64,000 nt of DNA from Paenibacillus alvei DSM 29 (GTDB lineage: Bacteria; Bacillota; Bacilli; Paenibacillales; Paenibacillaceae). How positions within the stretch are numbered: the stretch's first letter is position 1; the number at the start of each line of letters is the position of its first letter. Below are positions 7,719-16,912 of the stretch, one piece after another. Position numbers and translations under genes: made by a program. The stretch is taken from contig NZ_AMBZ01000006.1 of NCBI RefSeq assembly GCF_000293805.1, positions 1 through 64,000 on the forward strand, written 5' to 3'. The notes beneath the pieces were generated by a model. It made no database searches. It was given only the letters and a program-made list of their open reading frames with translations, and was not told the DNA's origin.

Positions 7719-9332
7719 CTAAATGACAACTTTCCAACTATTGCATTGCACAGCGGTAATCGTTCCTCGCTTCATAATATAATCCGCAATTAACTCAGCC
7801 ATATCCGTCGGCAGATCGCGAACAACAGGTTTATTGGCAAACATGTGGTAATTCCCCCCGCCCCCTGCTCGGTAATTGTTCATGGCGACGTCATACAATG
7901 CATGCAGTTCAATTGGCGCCCCACTGACCGTTAGCTTTGTCACGCGCTCCCCGATTGGTTGAGACACCTGAATTTCATACTCGATGCCTGACCACATGTC
8001 ATAGTTATAATGCTGCGGCTTCGGGTATAAAAATGATTCACTCACCTGTATGCTGTCACCTTGTTCTGACAACGTAAAATAAGTAGCAGATTGCTCCAGG
8101 GCGTCCTTAATATCTTGACCCGAAATGCGAATGACCCGCAGAGTATTCGGATACATGTAATTGGCCATTACATGTCTCATTGTAATGCTGCCGAGGAATC
8201 CGGGCGCACTGTCATCGAAGAGGGCTGTATTGGATATGTCGGTGTGACCGTATTCCATCTGCACGCGGTTGATGAATGTGATCAAGGGATGATCGGCAAG
8301 GCGTGTTCGTGCGGGATCGTCAATTGCCATACTGCCCTCTACCCTGCCAATCGGTTGATCCAGCCAGGCCTGCACTTTACGTTCAGTATCAGCAATAGCA
8401 TCTAAAATCCGCTCGTCAGAAGCCGCTCCATCGACATCCATAAATTCAGAGCGACAGCTTGCCAATGACCATCCCTCCTCAGTTTTGGTCATGCTGATTT
8501 CCATGTAACCCATCCCTTGAGCATGAGAACTCGGCTGAGCAACCCATACTCCGTTCACCTGCTCGTTTACAATCAAGCGGTGCTGGTGTCCAGTAAGCAA
8601 AATATCGATTCCTGGCACATCCATACAGATTCGGTACCCCTGATTCTCGCCGGTATCAGCCTCTGCTTGCATTCCGCTGTGTAAGTCTCGCTCAAATCCA
8701 CCGTGATAGGATACGATGACGAGATCGACCAGCTCTTCGTTCCGCAGGATGTCGACCCAGCGCTTCGCAGCGGTTACCGCATCTTCAAAATAAATACCCG
8801 CTATGTTCTGCGGCAGTTCCCAATTCGGAATATAAGGAGTAGTTACGCCTAGAATACCTATTTTCAGACCATTTGCACATTCCTTCACGATGTAGGGACT
8901 GCCGAAAAATGGCTCCCCCTCCTCACCTCGGAGCAAATTGGCGCTTAGCCATGGGAAGTGAGACTCCTTGATCGCCTGCTGTAAATAAGGCAGTCCATAG
9001 TTAAATTCATGATTGCCGATCACGGCAGCGTCTGCCTTCATAATGTTCATGCAGGCGATTAATGGATTAGGCAGCTCTGGCTGCATGCGTGCATGATAAT
9101 ACGAAAGCGGTGTACCTTGAATCAGATCGCCATTATCGATATAAATCGTATCCGAATATTGCTGCCGCAATAGGTCAAGTGCTGTTGAGATTTTGGCTAG
9201 CCCTGCTTCGATCGGTTGCTGATCGGCATAGCGGTACGGCATAACAGTGCCGTGAATGTCACTCGTATGTATGATTGCGAATGGAAATGTAAGATTAGTT
9301 GCTTGTGAATGATTCGAAATATCTTTGTTCAT
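7719..9332 (-). CDS. 5'-nucleotidase / 2',3'-cyclic phosphodiesterase family metallophosphoesterase
   Basis: This ~537-residue cytoplasmic enzyme has no signal peptide. The N-terminal calcineurin-like domain has the metal-binding motifs HTSDIHG, DNGDLIQGTP, IGNHEFNYG, SYHGGFE and TGHQHRL. The C-terminal half is a 5'-nucleotidase substrate domain (SGQDIKDALEQSATYF, YDVAMNNYRAGGGGNYHMF). It should hydrolyse nucleotides or cyclic nucleotides, like the UshA/YfkN family; the intracellular form resembles Bacillus YunD. The start is ATG 9332, where AAGGAG sits 7 bp upstream; the longer frame from 9350 would contain that site. Confidence 0.88.
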   Translation of the reverse strand: MNKDISNHSQATNLTFPFAIIHTSDIHGTVMPYRYADQQPIEAGLAKISTALDLLRQQYSDTIYIDNGDLIQGTPLSYYHARMQPELPNPLIACMNIMKADAAVIGNHEFNYGLPYLQQAIKESHFPWLSANLLRGEEGEPFFGSPYIVKECANGLKIGILGVTTPYIPNWELPQNIAGIYFEDAVTAAKRWVDILRNEELVDLVIVSYHGGFERDLHSGMQAEADTGENQGYRICMDVPGIDILLTGHQHRLIVNEQVNGVWVAQPSSHAQGMGYMEISMTKTEEGWSLASCRSEFMDVDGAASDERILDAIADTERKVQAWLDQPIGRVEGSMAIDDPARTRLADHPLITFINRVQMEYGHTDISNTALFDDSAPGFLGSITMRHVMANYMYPNTLRVIRISGQDIKDALEQSATYFTLSEQGDSIQVSESFLYPKPQHYNYDMWSGIEYEIQVSQPIGERVTKLTVSGAPIELHALYDVAMNNYRAGGGGNYHMFANKPVVRDLPTDMAELIADYIMKRGTITAVQCNSWKVVI

Positions 9333-9377
9333 CGTCAAACTCCTTCTCATTCTTGCTGTATAAGTGAAATCACAGAG

Positions 9378-9406
9378 AGCCCCTGCTGCGTGAAGCGGCG
9401 GGGGCT
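9378..9406 (-). terminator. GC-rich hairpin downstream of the 9439-11003 gene
   Basis: AGCCCCTGCTGC (9378-9389) pairs with GCGGCGGGGGCT (9395-9406) with two interruptions. The T-run is weak, so termination is only probable. Confidence 0.45.
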
Positions 9407-9438
9407 GCTCGATATGTTTTGTTTGCGTGCAGTATCGG

Positions 9439-11003
9439 TTAAGGCGTAATCGTTACCGAATCGGTTTGGTACACATTGCTGCTATCCTTGCGCAGACGAA
9501 TATTGGCTGCACCGCTTTTACCGGACTGTGTGCGCATTTGAATCGTTTGCACCGCAGTTCCGCTCCCATCGGCTGAAAGCGTCACATTCTGATATCCATA
9601 TCCACTCGGCCATGATCCGTTCGGGTGTTGAACTTGGCCTACCTGCAGCCCGCCTGTTAAGTATACTCCAATTTGCAGCGTGATCGTGCTGTTCGGTGTT
9701 AAGCCGCTTGCTGAAATAGTCACGTCGAATGGCGTTCCGGCAGTCAAGGAAGCAGGGTGTGTCATGGAAGGATTGCCGGAAGGATTCTGTCCGCCGCTTG
9801 AAGCACCATACGATCCACTCTTGAACGTTGATGCATCCCACCATTTATATCCTGCTGCTGGGGCTGCCCAAGGCTCAGGCTGCGGTTCCGTGCTTAGCTG
9901 CGGTGTTTCGAATGGAAGAAGTGCTGTCGAAGTGTCAAGTTGAAGGCCAGGAACCTGGGTAAAATTGGTATAGGATTCCTGATTCGACAGCCAGTCGATG
10001 AGATTCATTAGCAGGATGGCATCATCCTGTTCTTTGAAGCCGTCATATGTTTTTTCTTTTGGCCGTTCTCTTCACGCAAGTACTTAGGCGTCGCATCTTC
10101 AACAGGAGATGAATCACCAATGACTGCTGCCTTGCCCAATCCGACCTTCGCGATGGCAACATAAGCGCCCTCAGCTACGCCACCGCCATTATAAACTCCT
10201 TGATCGACTGCGTTTGGCCATTTCTGGCTGCTGGTAAGAGCCGGAACATATACAATGCCCTTAGCGATTTGAGGATTCGTAATCGCAATTGTCGAGCCTG
10301 CATGCATTGCTACACTATTTACTTGATTCGTTATGTCTAATGCTTGCTGCGGAGGGACGATGATATTCGCGTTAATGTCACCCAACGCATTATAGCGAAT
10401 CCGCATACCGAAGTTATCTGCCAGCCAATCGGAGTTGGCTACGTCCTGCATGGCAAATGAATTTGCTTCTTCCGTGCTCATTCCTTGCGCTGGATTGCTC
10501 CATGCACCACGGCGATAGCCGTTAAATACCTCTGAAGCATCCCAACGATTCTTATTACGATCTGCATTATAATGATCTGCGATGAAGAAAATGCTGCCCC
10601 CGTTGTTCACATACTGCAGCATAGCTGCTTGCTCTGATGTTTTGTATGGAATGTTTGCCTCGCCAATGACAAATATCTGATAATCCTTCAGATCGTTGTA
10701 CGTAATTGGCGTTGATTTACGCAGTTCCTTTACGTCATAGCCTTTGTTTGCAATCGCATTAGCAAAATCAGAGAAGCCGCCGTCAATAACCCAGTCTGCT
10801 GCGCCTGCTGTCTGTCCATGTGTATTGTCAAACAATACTTTCTTTCCGTTCGGTGTACCTTTGGCAGAAATAAACGGCGCCGGATCGGCAGGGCCTTCTG
10901 CATAAGCTTGTGAACCTGCTCCAGTAGACAATACAGGTACTGCAATCATGGCAGCAAGTACGACCTTCAACCATTTGCTCTTCAACATTGTAAGCATATT
11001 CAC
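9439..11003 (-). pseudogene. Large secreted protein with GATase-like domain and Ig-like C-terminus, split by a frameshift
   Basis: Two adjoining frames form one ~520-residue protein. The first (from GTG 11003) has a signal peptide ending GSQAYAEG. A DUF4350/GATase-like sandwich follows (KKVLFDNTHGQTAGAADW, YQIFVIGEANIPYKTSEQA, GGSIFFIADHYNADRNKN, GLGKAAVIGDSSPVEDATP). The second resumes TYDGFKEQDDAILLMNLIDWLSNQESY and ends in a proline-rich linker plus an Ig/carbohydrate-binding-like beta domain (GTPFDVTISASGLTPNSTIT...). The break falls in a run of six T (10050-10055): one more base restores KKKTYDGF. Similar Bacillus proteins are often annotated loosely as DNA-binding or nuclease-related; I see no nuclease motif. 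The stop is most likely a sequencing error. Confidence 0.75.
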
Positions 11004-11142
11004 TTCTTCTTCGCCTCCTCATCATGAACTATTGGGATTAGAATCGTTTCGTTCAAAAATCATTATGCAACTGAAGTATTAATGGAAGTGCATGTTCATG
11101 CGAAGATTATGTGAATAAGCCCAATTTTATGAATACGTTCAT

Positions 11143-11179
11143 AAAAAAATGCTTCCACTAGCAAAAATGCTATGGAAGC
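11143..11179 (-). terminator. Intrinsic terminator of the NmrA-like gene
   Basis: GCTTCCA-TAGCA and TGCTA-TGGAAGC arms (11151-11179) form a ~12-bp stem, followed on the minus strand by ATTTTTTT (11150-11143). Confidence 0.8.
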
Positions 11180-11314
11180 GAAACTTTTTTGTCACTGCAC
11201 GTATGTTGTCGGCTAATATTCATAGATACGCATAATGATATCCCAAGCCTTAAAGCCTTATGCCCCATCCAACTGTGTTCCGTCAGACACCTGCACTCTC
11301 CCTCCTCCATCCGA

Positions 11315-12181
11315 CTACCGGAACAGGCCGATATGTTCTTGTAAAAAAGCATCAAGCGTTCGAGGTTCCTGGCCGAGCAAGTTAGCTACTGTTCTTGTCG
11401 GTTGCTCAGGAATGGCTGCCGACATCGCTTGAATTTCTACAACATGATTTGCAAGCCATGCTGGCATTTGTTCATATTCCATTAAATTGCGAAGATGGGT
11501 TTCTCTATCCAGATCAATGTAGCGGACGGCTCGTCCGAGTAGAGTTGTAAATTTTGCCGCTATTTGTTCATAATTGAATAATTCCGAGCCGGTAAGCGTG
11601 TAGGTTCTTCCTGCCTTCTCTCGATTCGTTAATGCTACAGCAGCGACGGCCGCAATATCGCGACAATCGATGAAGTTGCACACAGCGTCCCCCATAGATC
11701 CGTAAAAGGCATTTTGCTTGGAAATAGATCCCTTCATTCTCAGCAGGTTCTGCATAAATGCGTACGGACGCAGTATCGTATGCAGCATATTCGAATCATG
11801 AATAATTTGCTCGATTTCTTGGTGCCATCTGGCTACTTCAACAGGTGTATGTTGACGATATTCAGGACTTGATATTTTTACAATGTGCTCAATCCCAACT
11901 TCGGCTGCTGTGCGAATTACGTTGCTTTCGAGTTCGACCTGTAACGGACTATTGGACATAGCTACAAAAAGCTGATCAGCTCCTTGTAGAGCACAGTGCA
12001 GAGAATGTATGTCGGAAGCATCCGCTTGTGCGACCTCAATATCTGCTTGGTTTACCTTTCCTAATTGTGTTTTTAATTTCTCCGTTTCTCTGCTTATTGC
12101 ACGAACAGGTGTGTTTGACTGAACCAGTTGAGTGAGCAGTGCATTTCCAATTGTTCCTGTTGCTCCTATGATCACGATCAT
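11315..12181 (-). CDS. NmrA-like NAD(P)-binding oxidoreductase (atypical SDR)
   Basis: This 288-residue protein starts MIVIIGATGTIGNALLTQLV, the glycine-rich dinucleotide-binding motif. It continues as an NmrA/YesF-type atypical SDR (FVAMSNSPLQVELESNVIRTAAEVGIEHIVKISSPEY, NFIDCRDIAAVAAVAL, RTYTLTGSELFNYEQIA). Such proteins are NADP(H)-dependent quinone reductases or redox sensors. The true start is ATG 12181 with AAGGAGCG upstream. The ATG overlaps the stop of the upstream membrane gene (ATGA), which indicates translational coupling. A palindromic operator for the neighbouring MarR regulator lies in front of the two-gene operon, so induction by a reactive or aromatic compound is plausible. 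Confidence 0.85.
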   Translation of the reverse strand: MIVIIGATGTIGNALLTQLVQSNTPVRAISRETEKLKTQLGKVNQADIEVAQADASDIHSLHCALQGADQLFVAMSNSPLQVELESNVIRTAAEVGIEHIVKISSPEYRQHTPVEVARWHQEIEQIIHDSNMLHTILRPYAFMQNLLRMKGSISKQNAFYGSMGDAVCNFIDCRDIAAVAAVALTNREKAGRTYTLTGSELFNYEQIAAKFTTLLGRAVRYIDLDRETHLRNLMEYEQMPAWLANHVVEIQAMSAAIPEQPTRTVANLLGQEPRTLDAFLQEHIGLFR

Positions 12182-12672
12182 TTTGACACGCTCCTTTTCA
12201 TTGCAACCTGTTTCTGCATGGATAAGTGCCATCGACAGGCTGTGCTTATACAGGCAATCGTCGTAGACAGCGGAATATCGAACCATATTCGATTCAGCCA
12301 TGATAGCTGTTCAGGTGTGTACACTAGGCCCAGCATTCCAAAAACAACCACGACTACTACAATGCCTGTTAAGCAGCCAAATAAGGCGAAGGCAATTGCT
12401 ACAATGACAAGCTTCGATTTGTACAGCCAACGCAAATGAACACTTCGCTTTTGCAACCAATAACTAAGGATCCAAGCTGTAAATGCCGATGTTCCGCCTA
12501 TCGATGTCAGAGCCGCGATGAATAGGCTCCTGTCCCCGCTCACTATGCCGCCGATTCCCGCCATTGCTGCAGGGGCAGCATAGGCTACAAGCATCTCGCG
12601 CCATAGTACATACGGATGAGGCTTCATGTCGTTGACTTTTTCAATGCAGCTTGTTCGCATCGGCTTGTTCAC
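12178..12672 (-). CDS. Hypothetical multi-pass membrane protein
   Basis: This ~164-residue protein has hydrophobic segments AYAAPAAMAGIGGIVSG, FIAALTSIGGTSAFTAWIL, VIVAIAFALFGCLTGIVVVVVVF and a weaker one near IPLSTTIACIS, so three or four membrane helices are expected. The GTG at 12672 has GAGGGTG about 9 bp upstream and is my preferred start; the frame is open to 12711. Its last codons overlap the NmrA-like gene, forming an operon. The operon lies just downstream of a 48-bp palindrome that resembles the MarR operator. I do not recognise the family. Confidence 0.7.
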   Translation of the reverse strand: MNKPMRTSCIEKVNDMKPHPYVLWREMLVAYAAPAAMAGIGGIVSGDRSLFIAALTSIGGTSAFTAWILSYWLQKRSVHLRWLYKSKLVIVAIAFALFGCLTGIVVVVVVFGMLGLVYTPEQLSWLNRIWFDIPLSTTIACISTACRWHLSMQKQVAMKRSVSK

Positions 12673-12702
12673 TGTGATATGCGCACCCTCTCTGTGAGTA
12701 TT

Positions 12703-12750
12703 TTTCTTCACCCTATATAATTAGGTTCCTAATTATATAGGGTGAAGAAA
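12703..12750. promoter_or_regulatory. 48-bp perfect palindrome, probable MarR operator in front of the membrane/NmrA operon
   Basis: The arms 12703-12725 and 12728-12750 are perfect 23-bp inverted repeats around a TT centre, with the core TTAGGTTCCTAA. The same core (TATGGTTCCTAA) lies in the MarR promoter at 13343-13362. On the minus strand the left half contains TATAAT, a possible -10 element. It could also form a cruciform or RNA hairpin. Confidence 0.6.
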
Positions 12751-12769
12751 GGCTAGTTTTTCACTAGCC
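12751..12769 (-). terminator. Short hairpin after the MarR gene
   Basis: On the minus strand GGCTAGT (12769-12763) pairs with ACTAGCC (12757-12751), followed by TTTCTTC. A weak terminator is likely. Confidence 0.4.
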
Positions 12770-12793
12770 CATTTTCATACGTTTCTCATGTGC

Positions 12794-13339
12794 CTATACA
12801 TTCAGTTTTGGTTCCTCAGTCAGTGCTGAGATGCCTTGTGTTACCCTGCCAAGCAGATCGAGAAACACACTTCGTTCTTCAACTGTGAGCAAGCCAACCA
12901 TGGCTTCCAACCTTGCAAAATGCTCGGGAGCCATTTCGCGCAGCTTGTTAGCTCCCTGCTCTGTCAGCATGACCGATTTTTGCCGGCCATCGACTGCACT
13001 TGCACGGCGTGATACGAAACCATCCCGTTCTAAGGTGTCAATTAACCCGGTGACAGTCGCACGTGTTACACCGAGATTGTTGGCCAATTGAGAGGGCAGC
13101 TCTTCTCCGCCATTGTCTTCAAGATCTGCCAGCAAGCGATAACGCCCTGTTGATAGACCGAAGCGGGAGAAATGAACCTCTGCCGCCTGTCCCAGCTTGG
13201 CGCCTGCCTCCAGCAGTCTGGCAGCAACGAGGATAGCTTGTGCGTCAGCATCCAGTTTATAACGTTCGATCTGGCGCTTGGACTGAATGAGTGAAGGTAC
13301 AGCATCATTGGATTTGGGGATTATTGGATGATTGGTCAT
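12794..13339 (-). CDS. MarR-family transcriptional regulator
   Basis: This 181-residue protein has the MarR winged helix: STGRYRLLADLEDNGGEELPSQLANNLGVTRATVTGLIDTLERDGFV (recognition helix around VTRATVTGLI), followed by the wing RRASAVDGRQKSVMLTEQG. MarR dimers bind short palindromes and release them when a ligand or oxidant binds. The gene's promoter overlaps a palindrome (13343-13362) with the same core as the large palindrome at 12703-12750 before the membrane/NmrA operon. It therefore probably represses both itself and that operon. Confidence 0.88.
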   Translation of the reverse strand: MTNHPIIPKSNDAVPSLIQSKRQIERYKLDADAQAILVAARLLEAGAKLGQAAEVHFSRFGLSTGRYRLLADLEDNGGEELPSQLANNLGVTRATVTGLIDTLERDGFVSRRASAVDGRQKSVMLTEQGANKLREMAPEHFARLEAMVGLLTVEERSVFLDLLGRVTQGISALTEEPKLNV

Positions 13340-13342
13340 GTA

Positions 13343-13362
13343 TATAGTATGGTTCCTAACTA
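13343..13362 (-). promoter_or_regulatory. MarR promoter/operator
   Basis: On the minus strand TTGACA (13372-13367) is followed 17 bp later by CATACT. Between and over these lies the inverted repeat TAGTATGG-TT-CCTAACTA, matching the core of the 12703-12750 palindrome. This arrangement implies autorepression by the MarR protein. Confidence 0.6.
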
Positions 13363-13571
13363 CTTTTTTGTCAATCCGTTTTAGTATGATTTTTTATGTG
13401 TATTTTTCATGATTACTTTTCAGAGATGTGCGGCTGCTTGTCAATGACAATAACATCTATGACTGTGACATAAGACAAAAAATTTATTTTGGAAATGGGC
13501 TATTGCCGTGAGCCATATAGGGATCCGCGGATAGACTAATGCTGAGAAGATTTATTTCCAAGGAGGCTATT

Positions 13572-13868
13572 ATGGATCCAAATTATTATCACCAAGTGAG
13601 TTGGAACTGTGTCAATAATTATGTAGGTATTCGGACAAAGGACAATATGTGTCATGATGGATTTATTGCTCATGTTGATCAAGATGGTTTAACACTTGCG
13701 ATTCCAAGCGATCAAATGATGACACAAATGAGCGGAATGCCAGCTCAAACGTCAACGTACAGACAGTTCGGCTTCCACCCTGGATTTTTCCCTAGACGCC
13801 GATTCTTTTTTCGCCGTATCCCATTTCCCTTTATAGCAGATTTTTTCCTACTCCCGTTCTTTCTGTAG
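13572..13868 (+). CDS. Small hypothetical protein with Arg/Phe-rich tail
   Basis: The start ATG 13572 follows AAGGAGG at ideal distance. The 98-residue protein has an N-terminal small beta domain (HQVSWNCVNNYVGIRTKDN, DGFIAHVDQDGLTLAIPS) reminiscent of the Sm/KOW-like fold seen in small Bacillus spore-associated proteins. It ends in an unusual FPRRRFFFRRIPFPFIADFF tail, rich in Arg and aromatic residues, that could insert in or bind a membrane or spore coat. I do not recognise a named family; the spore link is a guess. No clear terminator follows. Confidence 0.65.
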   Translation: MDPNYYHQVSWNCVNNYVGIRTKDNMCHDGFIAHVDQDGLTLAIPSDQMMTQMSGMPAQTSTYRQFGFHPGFFPRRRFFFRRIPFPFIADFFLLPFFL

Positions 13869-13968
13869 CCTCGTAGCCAAAAACAGGATAACGAGTCCCT
13901 ATGCTGATTCTCTTGAATGATGTTCGAGTGGGGAGGCATAGGGTGCTTTCTGCTACGGATTATGTAAG

Positions 13969-15432
13969 TTACTTATTTCGGTATCGCATTCCGATTAGAA
14001 GTGAAGCACATATCCAGAAAAACACCGCAGTCAGCACGATTGTGACGAGATGTTGTTCACCTTGAAGTAGTGGTGGAACGAAGAGAAGCATAACACAGCA
14101 AAAGAAAGGTAAATCCAAACCGACCCACTTGAATGAAAACAAGGTGCACCCCGTATTGTGTAGTGCACGCAAATTCCACAGCGTTGCTATAGCTTCCAGC
14201 AAGAGAATGCCAATAGAGGCTCCAGTATAGCCGAACCCTGGAATTGCGATAACAATGTATTGGAGCAGTACAGATATGCAAATCCCTATAACTAGGCCGA
14301 ATAATGGGGTATGCTTACGTTCTTGGGCCCAAAGAATACTAGTGGTAAGTTCCCGCAAGCCTACGATTAGCGGGATAGCGGATAAGTAGCGGATTGGTTC
14401 TGCTGCTTCCTTTACCCCAAATATAAGCCCAGCTGCTTCTTCTGCATAAATAAAAATAAATAGTCCGCTTATGATTCCCCATGTCCATACAAATCGGAGC
14501 ACTTTCTCAATATCGCGTCGGCTCTGCTTGCCTTCTTCATAGTTCGCGGCTATCTTCATCGTGACGGTATGTGAAATTGCCGCGGTTATCATGGTGGGCA
14601 TATAGACAATAACAGCAGCCATGCCAGTGATAATGCCGTACATGGCAATTGACTCTGATAAGGAGTGACCGGCAACCTGCAGCCGGTGTGGAATAAGGAG
14701 AGAATCAATAAAATCAGAAAATGGGACAAGCATTCTTGTGCCGCCAATAATCACTGAGGTTCTGAGCATGATTCCCAGGCCAACCTTGTTCATCGGAGAG
14801 TAAATAATCATCATTGTAGACTGCTTCGAGGTTATCGCAAAAATCGTTAATACGAGAAATGCGCCGATTGCTGCGATTGTTGTTCCGTATAGTCCCATTC
14901 CTACTGCATATCCAATCCCTTGAGATGCATGTAGGCTTATAAGTATGATCAAAATGGCGATACGCAAAGCTTGTTCGGTCAATTCAGACACGGAAATAGC
15001 CTCATAGCTCCGAACTCCCTGCATATATCCGCGTGCCAGTTGCAGCAGCGGTACAGCAATTAAAGCAGGAGACAATGCGCGTATCGCCCAAATCAATTCA
15101 TGATTGCCGACGAACGCCGCAATATCTCCTGCATGATTATGCATCCAGTACGAGAGGACTAATCCGATAACTATGGTATACACGGATAGAAGCTGAAGCG
15201 CTCTCCACCCTCGATTTGGCTGCTTGGCCGTAAATAAAGCAAGTGCAGTTGGCACTCCTCCTGAAATGGTCATTAAGATCAAACCGAAGAAGGAGTATGC
15301 CATTTGATATAACCCAATGCCCTCAGCACCAAGTATTCTGGATAATCCAACTCTACCTGCTAGTCCAATACATTTTCCGACGATGAGTACGGCGCTCCGC
15401 AGCGCCGTTTGCTTCACGAGAGAAGATAACAC
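13969..15432 (-). CDS. MOP-superfamily polysaccharide/lipid flippase (SpoVB/MurJ-like)
   Basis: This 487-residue integral membrane protein has about 12-14 hydrophobic helices and the typical N-terminus of the SpoVB/YkvU/YtgP group (VLIVGKCIGLAGRVGLSRILGAEGIGLYQMAYSFFGL). The GTG start at 15432 follows AGGTG. These proteins flip undecaprenyl-linked peptidoglycan or polysaccharide precursors across the membrane, and SpoVB acts in spore cortex synthesis. I cannot tell which of the three Bacillus paralogues it corresponds to. It stands alone in the minus direction next to a secreted amidase-domain gene. Confidence 0.85.
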   Translation of the reverse strand: MLSSLVKQTALRSAVLIVGKCIGLAGRVGLSRILGAEGIGLYQMAYSFFGLILMTISGGVPTALALFTAKQPNRGWRALQLLSVYTIVIGLVLSYWMHNHAGDIAAFVGNHELIWAIRALSPALIAVPLLQLARGYMQGVRSYEAISVSELTEQALRIAILIILISLHASQGIGYAVGMGLYGTTIAAIGAFLVLTIFAITSKQSTMMIIYSPMNKVGLGIMLRTSVIIGGTRMLVPFSDFIDSLLIPHRLQVAGHSLSESIAMYGIITGMAAVIVYMPTMITAAISHTVTMKIAANYEEGKQSRRDIEKVLRFVWTWGIISGLFIFIYAEEAAGLIFGVKEAAEPIRYLSAIPLIVGLRELTTSILWAQERKHTPLFGLVIGICISVLLQYIVIAIPGFGYTGASIGILLLEAIATLWNLRALHNTGCTLFSFKWVGLDLPFFCCVMLLFVPPLLQGEQHLVTIVLTAVFFWICASLLIGMRYRNK

Positions 15433-15530
15433 ATTTTTTCACCTACCGACCAATCCATCTTGTCCTCATCATTGTATGAGCAGAACGGACGGGGTATGTG
15501 TTGGAACAAGATTATTACAAGTTGAGTGAT

Positions 15531-16673
15531 TCAATCACGGATATGAATGAGCCAGTAAACCGTGTATTGATCCCATCCTAAGTCAAATGGAACGCGATAG
15601 CGATCAGCAGTATGAGAATTCACTAATGGATAACCGTTGGCGTCGAAGCCAACCACAATTGAAAAATGATCCACATCACCATCGAGCTCATGACCGATAA
15701 GATCACCTGGTTGCAACTCTGCCCAAGCTCCTTGTGGATGCTTATTGCGCGCTTCTGTAATGTCCGAGAAAGTTCCCCGCTTAATAAGTTTTCCGTATCC
15801 ACTATATAACAGAAAGTTTTTGAAAGCATCGGTTTGAACCCATAATCTGCTTCCCCCCGAACGATAGTGATGCCACCCTCCCTTCATCTTCAAGCCGCCT
15901 CCTTCTTTGTCGCCGAGGCATTGAGAAGCAAAATTCGTGCAATCACCGCCTAATCCGGTATAATCACGGTATTTTTTGTTGTACCGATTGTTATTCCCCG
16001 CTCCCCATGCTAATCCTGCATATGTGTTGGCATAGTGGACCGCATTTATTCGATTGTATCTTTTAGTGGATTTGGCGGAGCTAGAAGGGTTGATATCCTT
16101 CGAGCTATGATGCTGCCTAGATACGGTGCGAGGAATATTCTTGCTTAAACTAGGAATCAACTTTGGGTTTTCTTCCAATGGATCCAAATACCATTCTCTG
16201 AGAACATGCCAGTTTCCGTTGTTACGTGTCAGTGTCAGTGCATGACGAGTTCCAATCCCGAATTGTTCAATCGTATTGGAGCTCCCCTTATAAGAATAAG
16301 CGAGCCGTAAGGAATCAACCGCCGATATAAATACGTTATCGCCCCTCTTATTTATGCGAACCACCTTGGCATTACTGCCGGCTTCCACGAAGCGAACCCC
16401 TCTATGTTCGGCCCATGCTTGTACGTATTTTGCTCGCAATTGTTCATGCTTCATCGCTCTCATACTTGATGAACGCTCAGGCAAATAAAAATTTCGAAGC
16501 ACGTCATCGTTCTGTGACAGCAAATATTGAGCTCGATTCGCGAACAGCTTCTGTATATACATGGTGATCTCCTGATCAACAACCTGCTGAGCTGCCGAGC
16601 ATACAGGCTGCCATGCGATGGATGCAAAGAAGAAACCGATAACCAGTATAGCTGTACACAGCCGTCCATACAT
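15531..16673 (-). CDS. Secreted protein with C-terminal putative amidase domain (Amidase_6)
   Basis: ATG 16673 follows AAGGGGTGA by about 11 bp; the GTG at 16688 lies within that site. The signal peptide is LCTAILVIGFFFASIAW...CSAAQ. The N-terminal ~170 residues resemble a SnoaL/NTF2-like preface. The C-terminal part matches the Amidase_6 domain (YANTYAGLAWGAGNNNRYNKKY, GGDCTNFASQCLGDKEGGGLK, PGDLIGHELDGDVDHFSIVVGF), with a catalytic Cys in GGDCTNFASQ and His in DVDHFSIVVG. A cell-wall or peptide amidase outside the cell is the usual prediction; the substrate is unknown. Confidence 0.85.
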   Translation of the reverse strand: MYGRLCTAILVIGFFFASIAWQPVCSAAQQVVDQEITMYIQKLFANRAQYLLSQNDDVLRNFYLPERSSSMRAMKHEQLRAKYVQAWAEHRGVRFVEAGSNAKVVRINKRGDNVFISAVDSLRLAYSYKGSSNTIEQFGIGTRHALTLTRNNGNWHVLREWYLDPLEENPKLIPSLSKNIPRTVSRQHHSSKDINPSSSAKSTKRYNRINAVHYANTYAGLAWGAGNNNRYNKKYRDYTGLGGDCTNFASQCLGDKEGGGLKMKGGWHHYRSGGSRLWVQTDAFKNFLLYSGYGKLIKRGTFSDITEARNKHPQGAWAELQPGDLIGHELDGDVDHFSIVVGFDANGYPLVNSHTADRYRVPFDLGWDQYTVYWLIHIRD

Positions 16674-16912
16674 GTTAACGTTGATCACCCCTTGCCATTT
16701 ATTTCATCGTGCATGGAATTTCAGCTATAGCTATCTAATCTCTTCAGCTTACTATGCCCTGCATCGAATAACTGATACTGCTAAAAAATAATCAGCATGG
16801 AATATTGATTCCGATGAACAATGATAGTAAGGAAGTCATTGAAGCAAGAAAGCAGGTGCTGATGTGAGAAATCGAAAAAACGTTTTTAGTCCGTAGAATA
16901 CTGTGCATTATC

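Noticed and set aside
13898..13941. Terminator after the 13572-13868 gene
   Set aside because: CCCTATGC/GCATAGGG form an 8-bp stem, but the loop is long and no T-run follows.
14057..14281. Short frames inside flippase, PBP, GH3 and GH39 genes on the opposite strand
   Set aside because: They are shadows of well-supported long genes and show no start signals.
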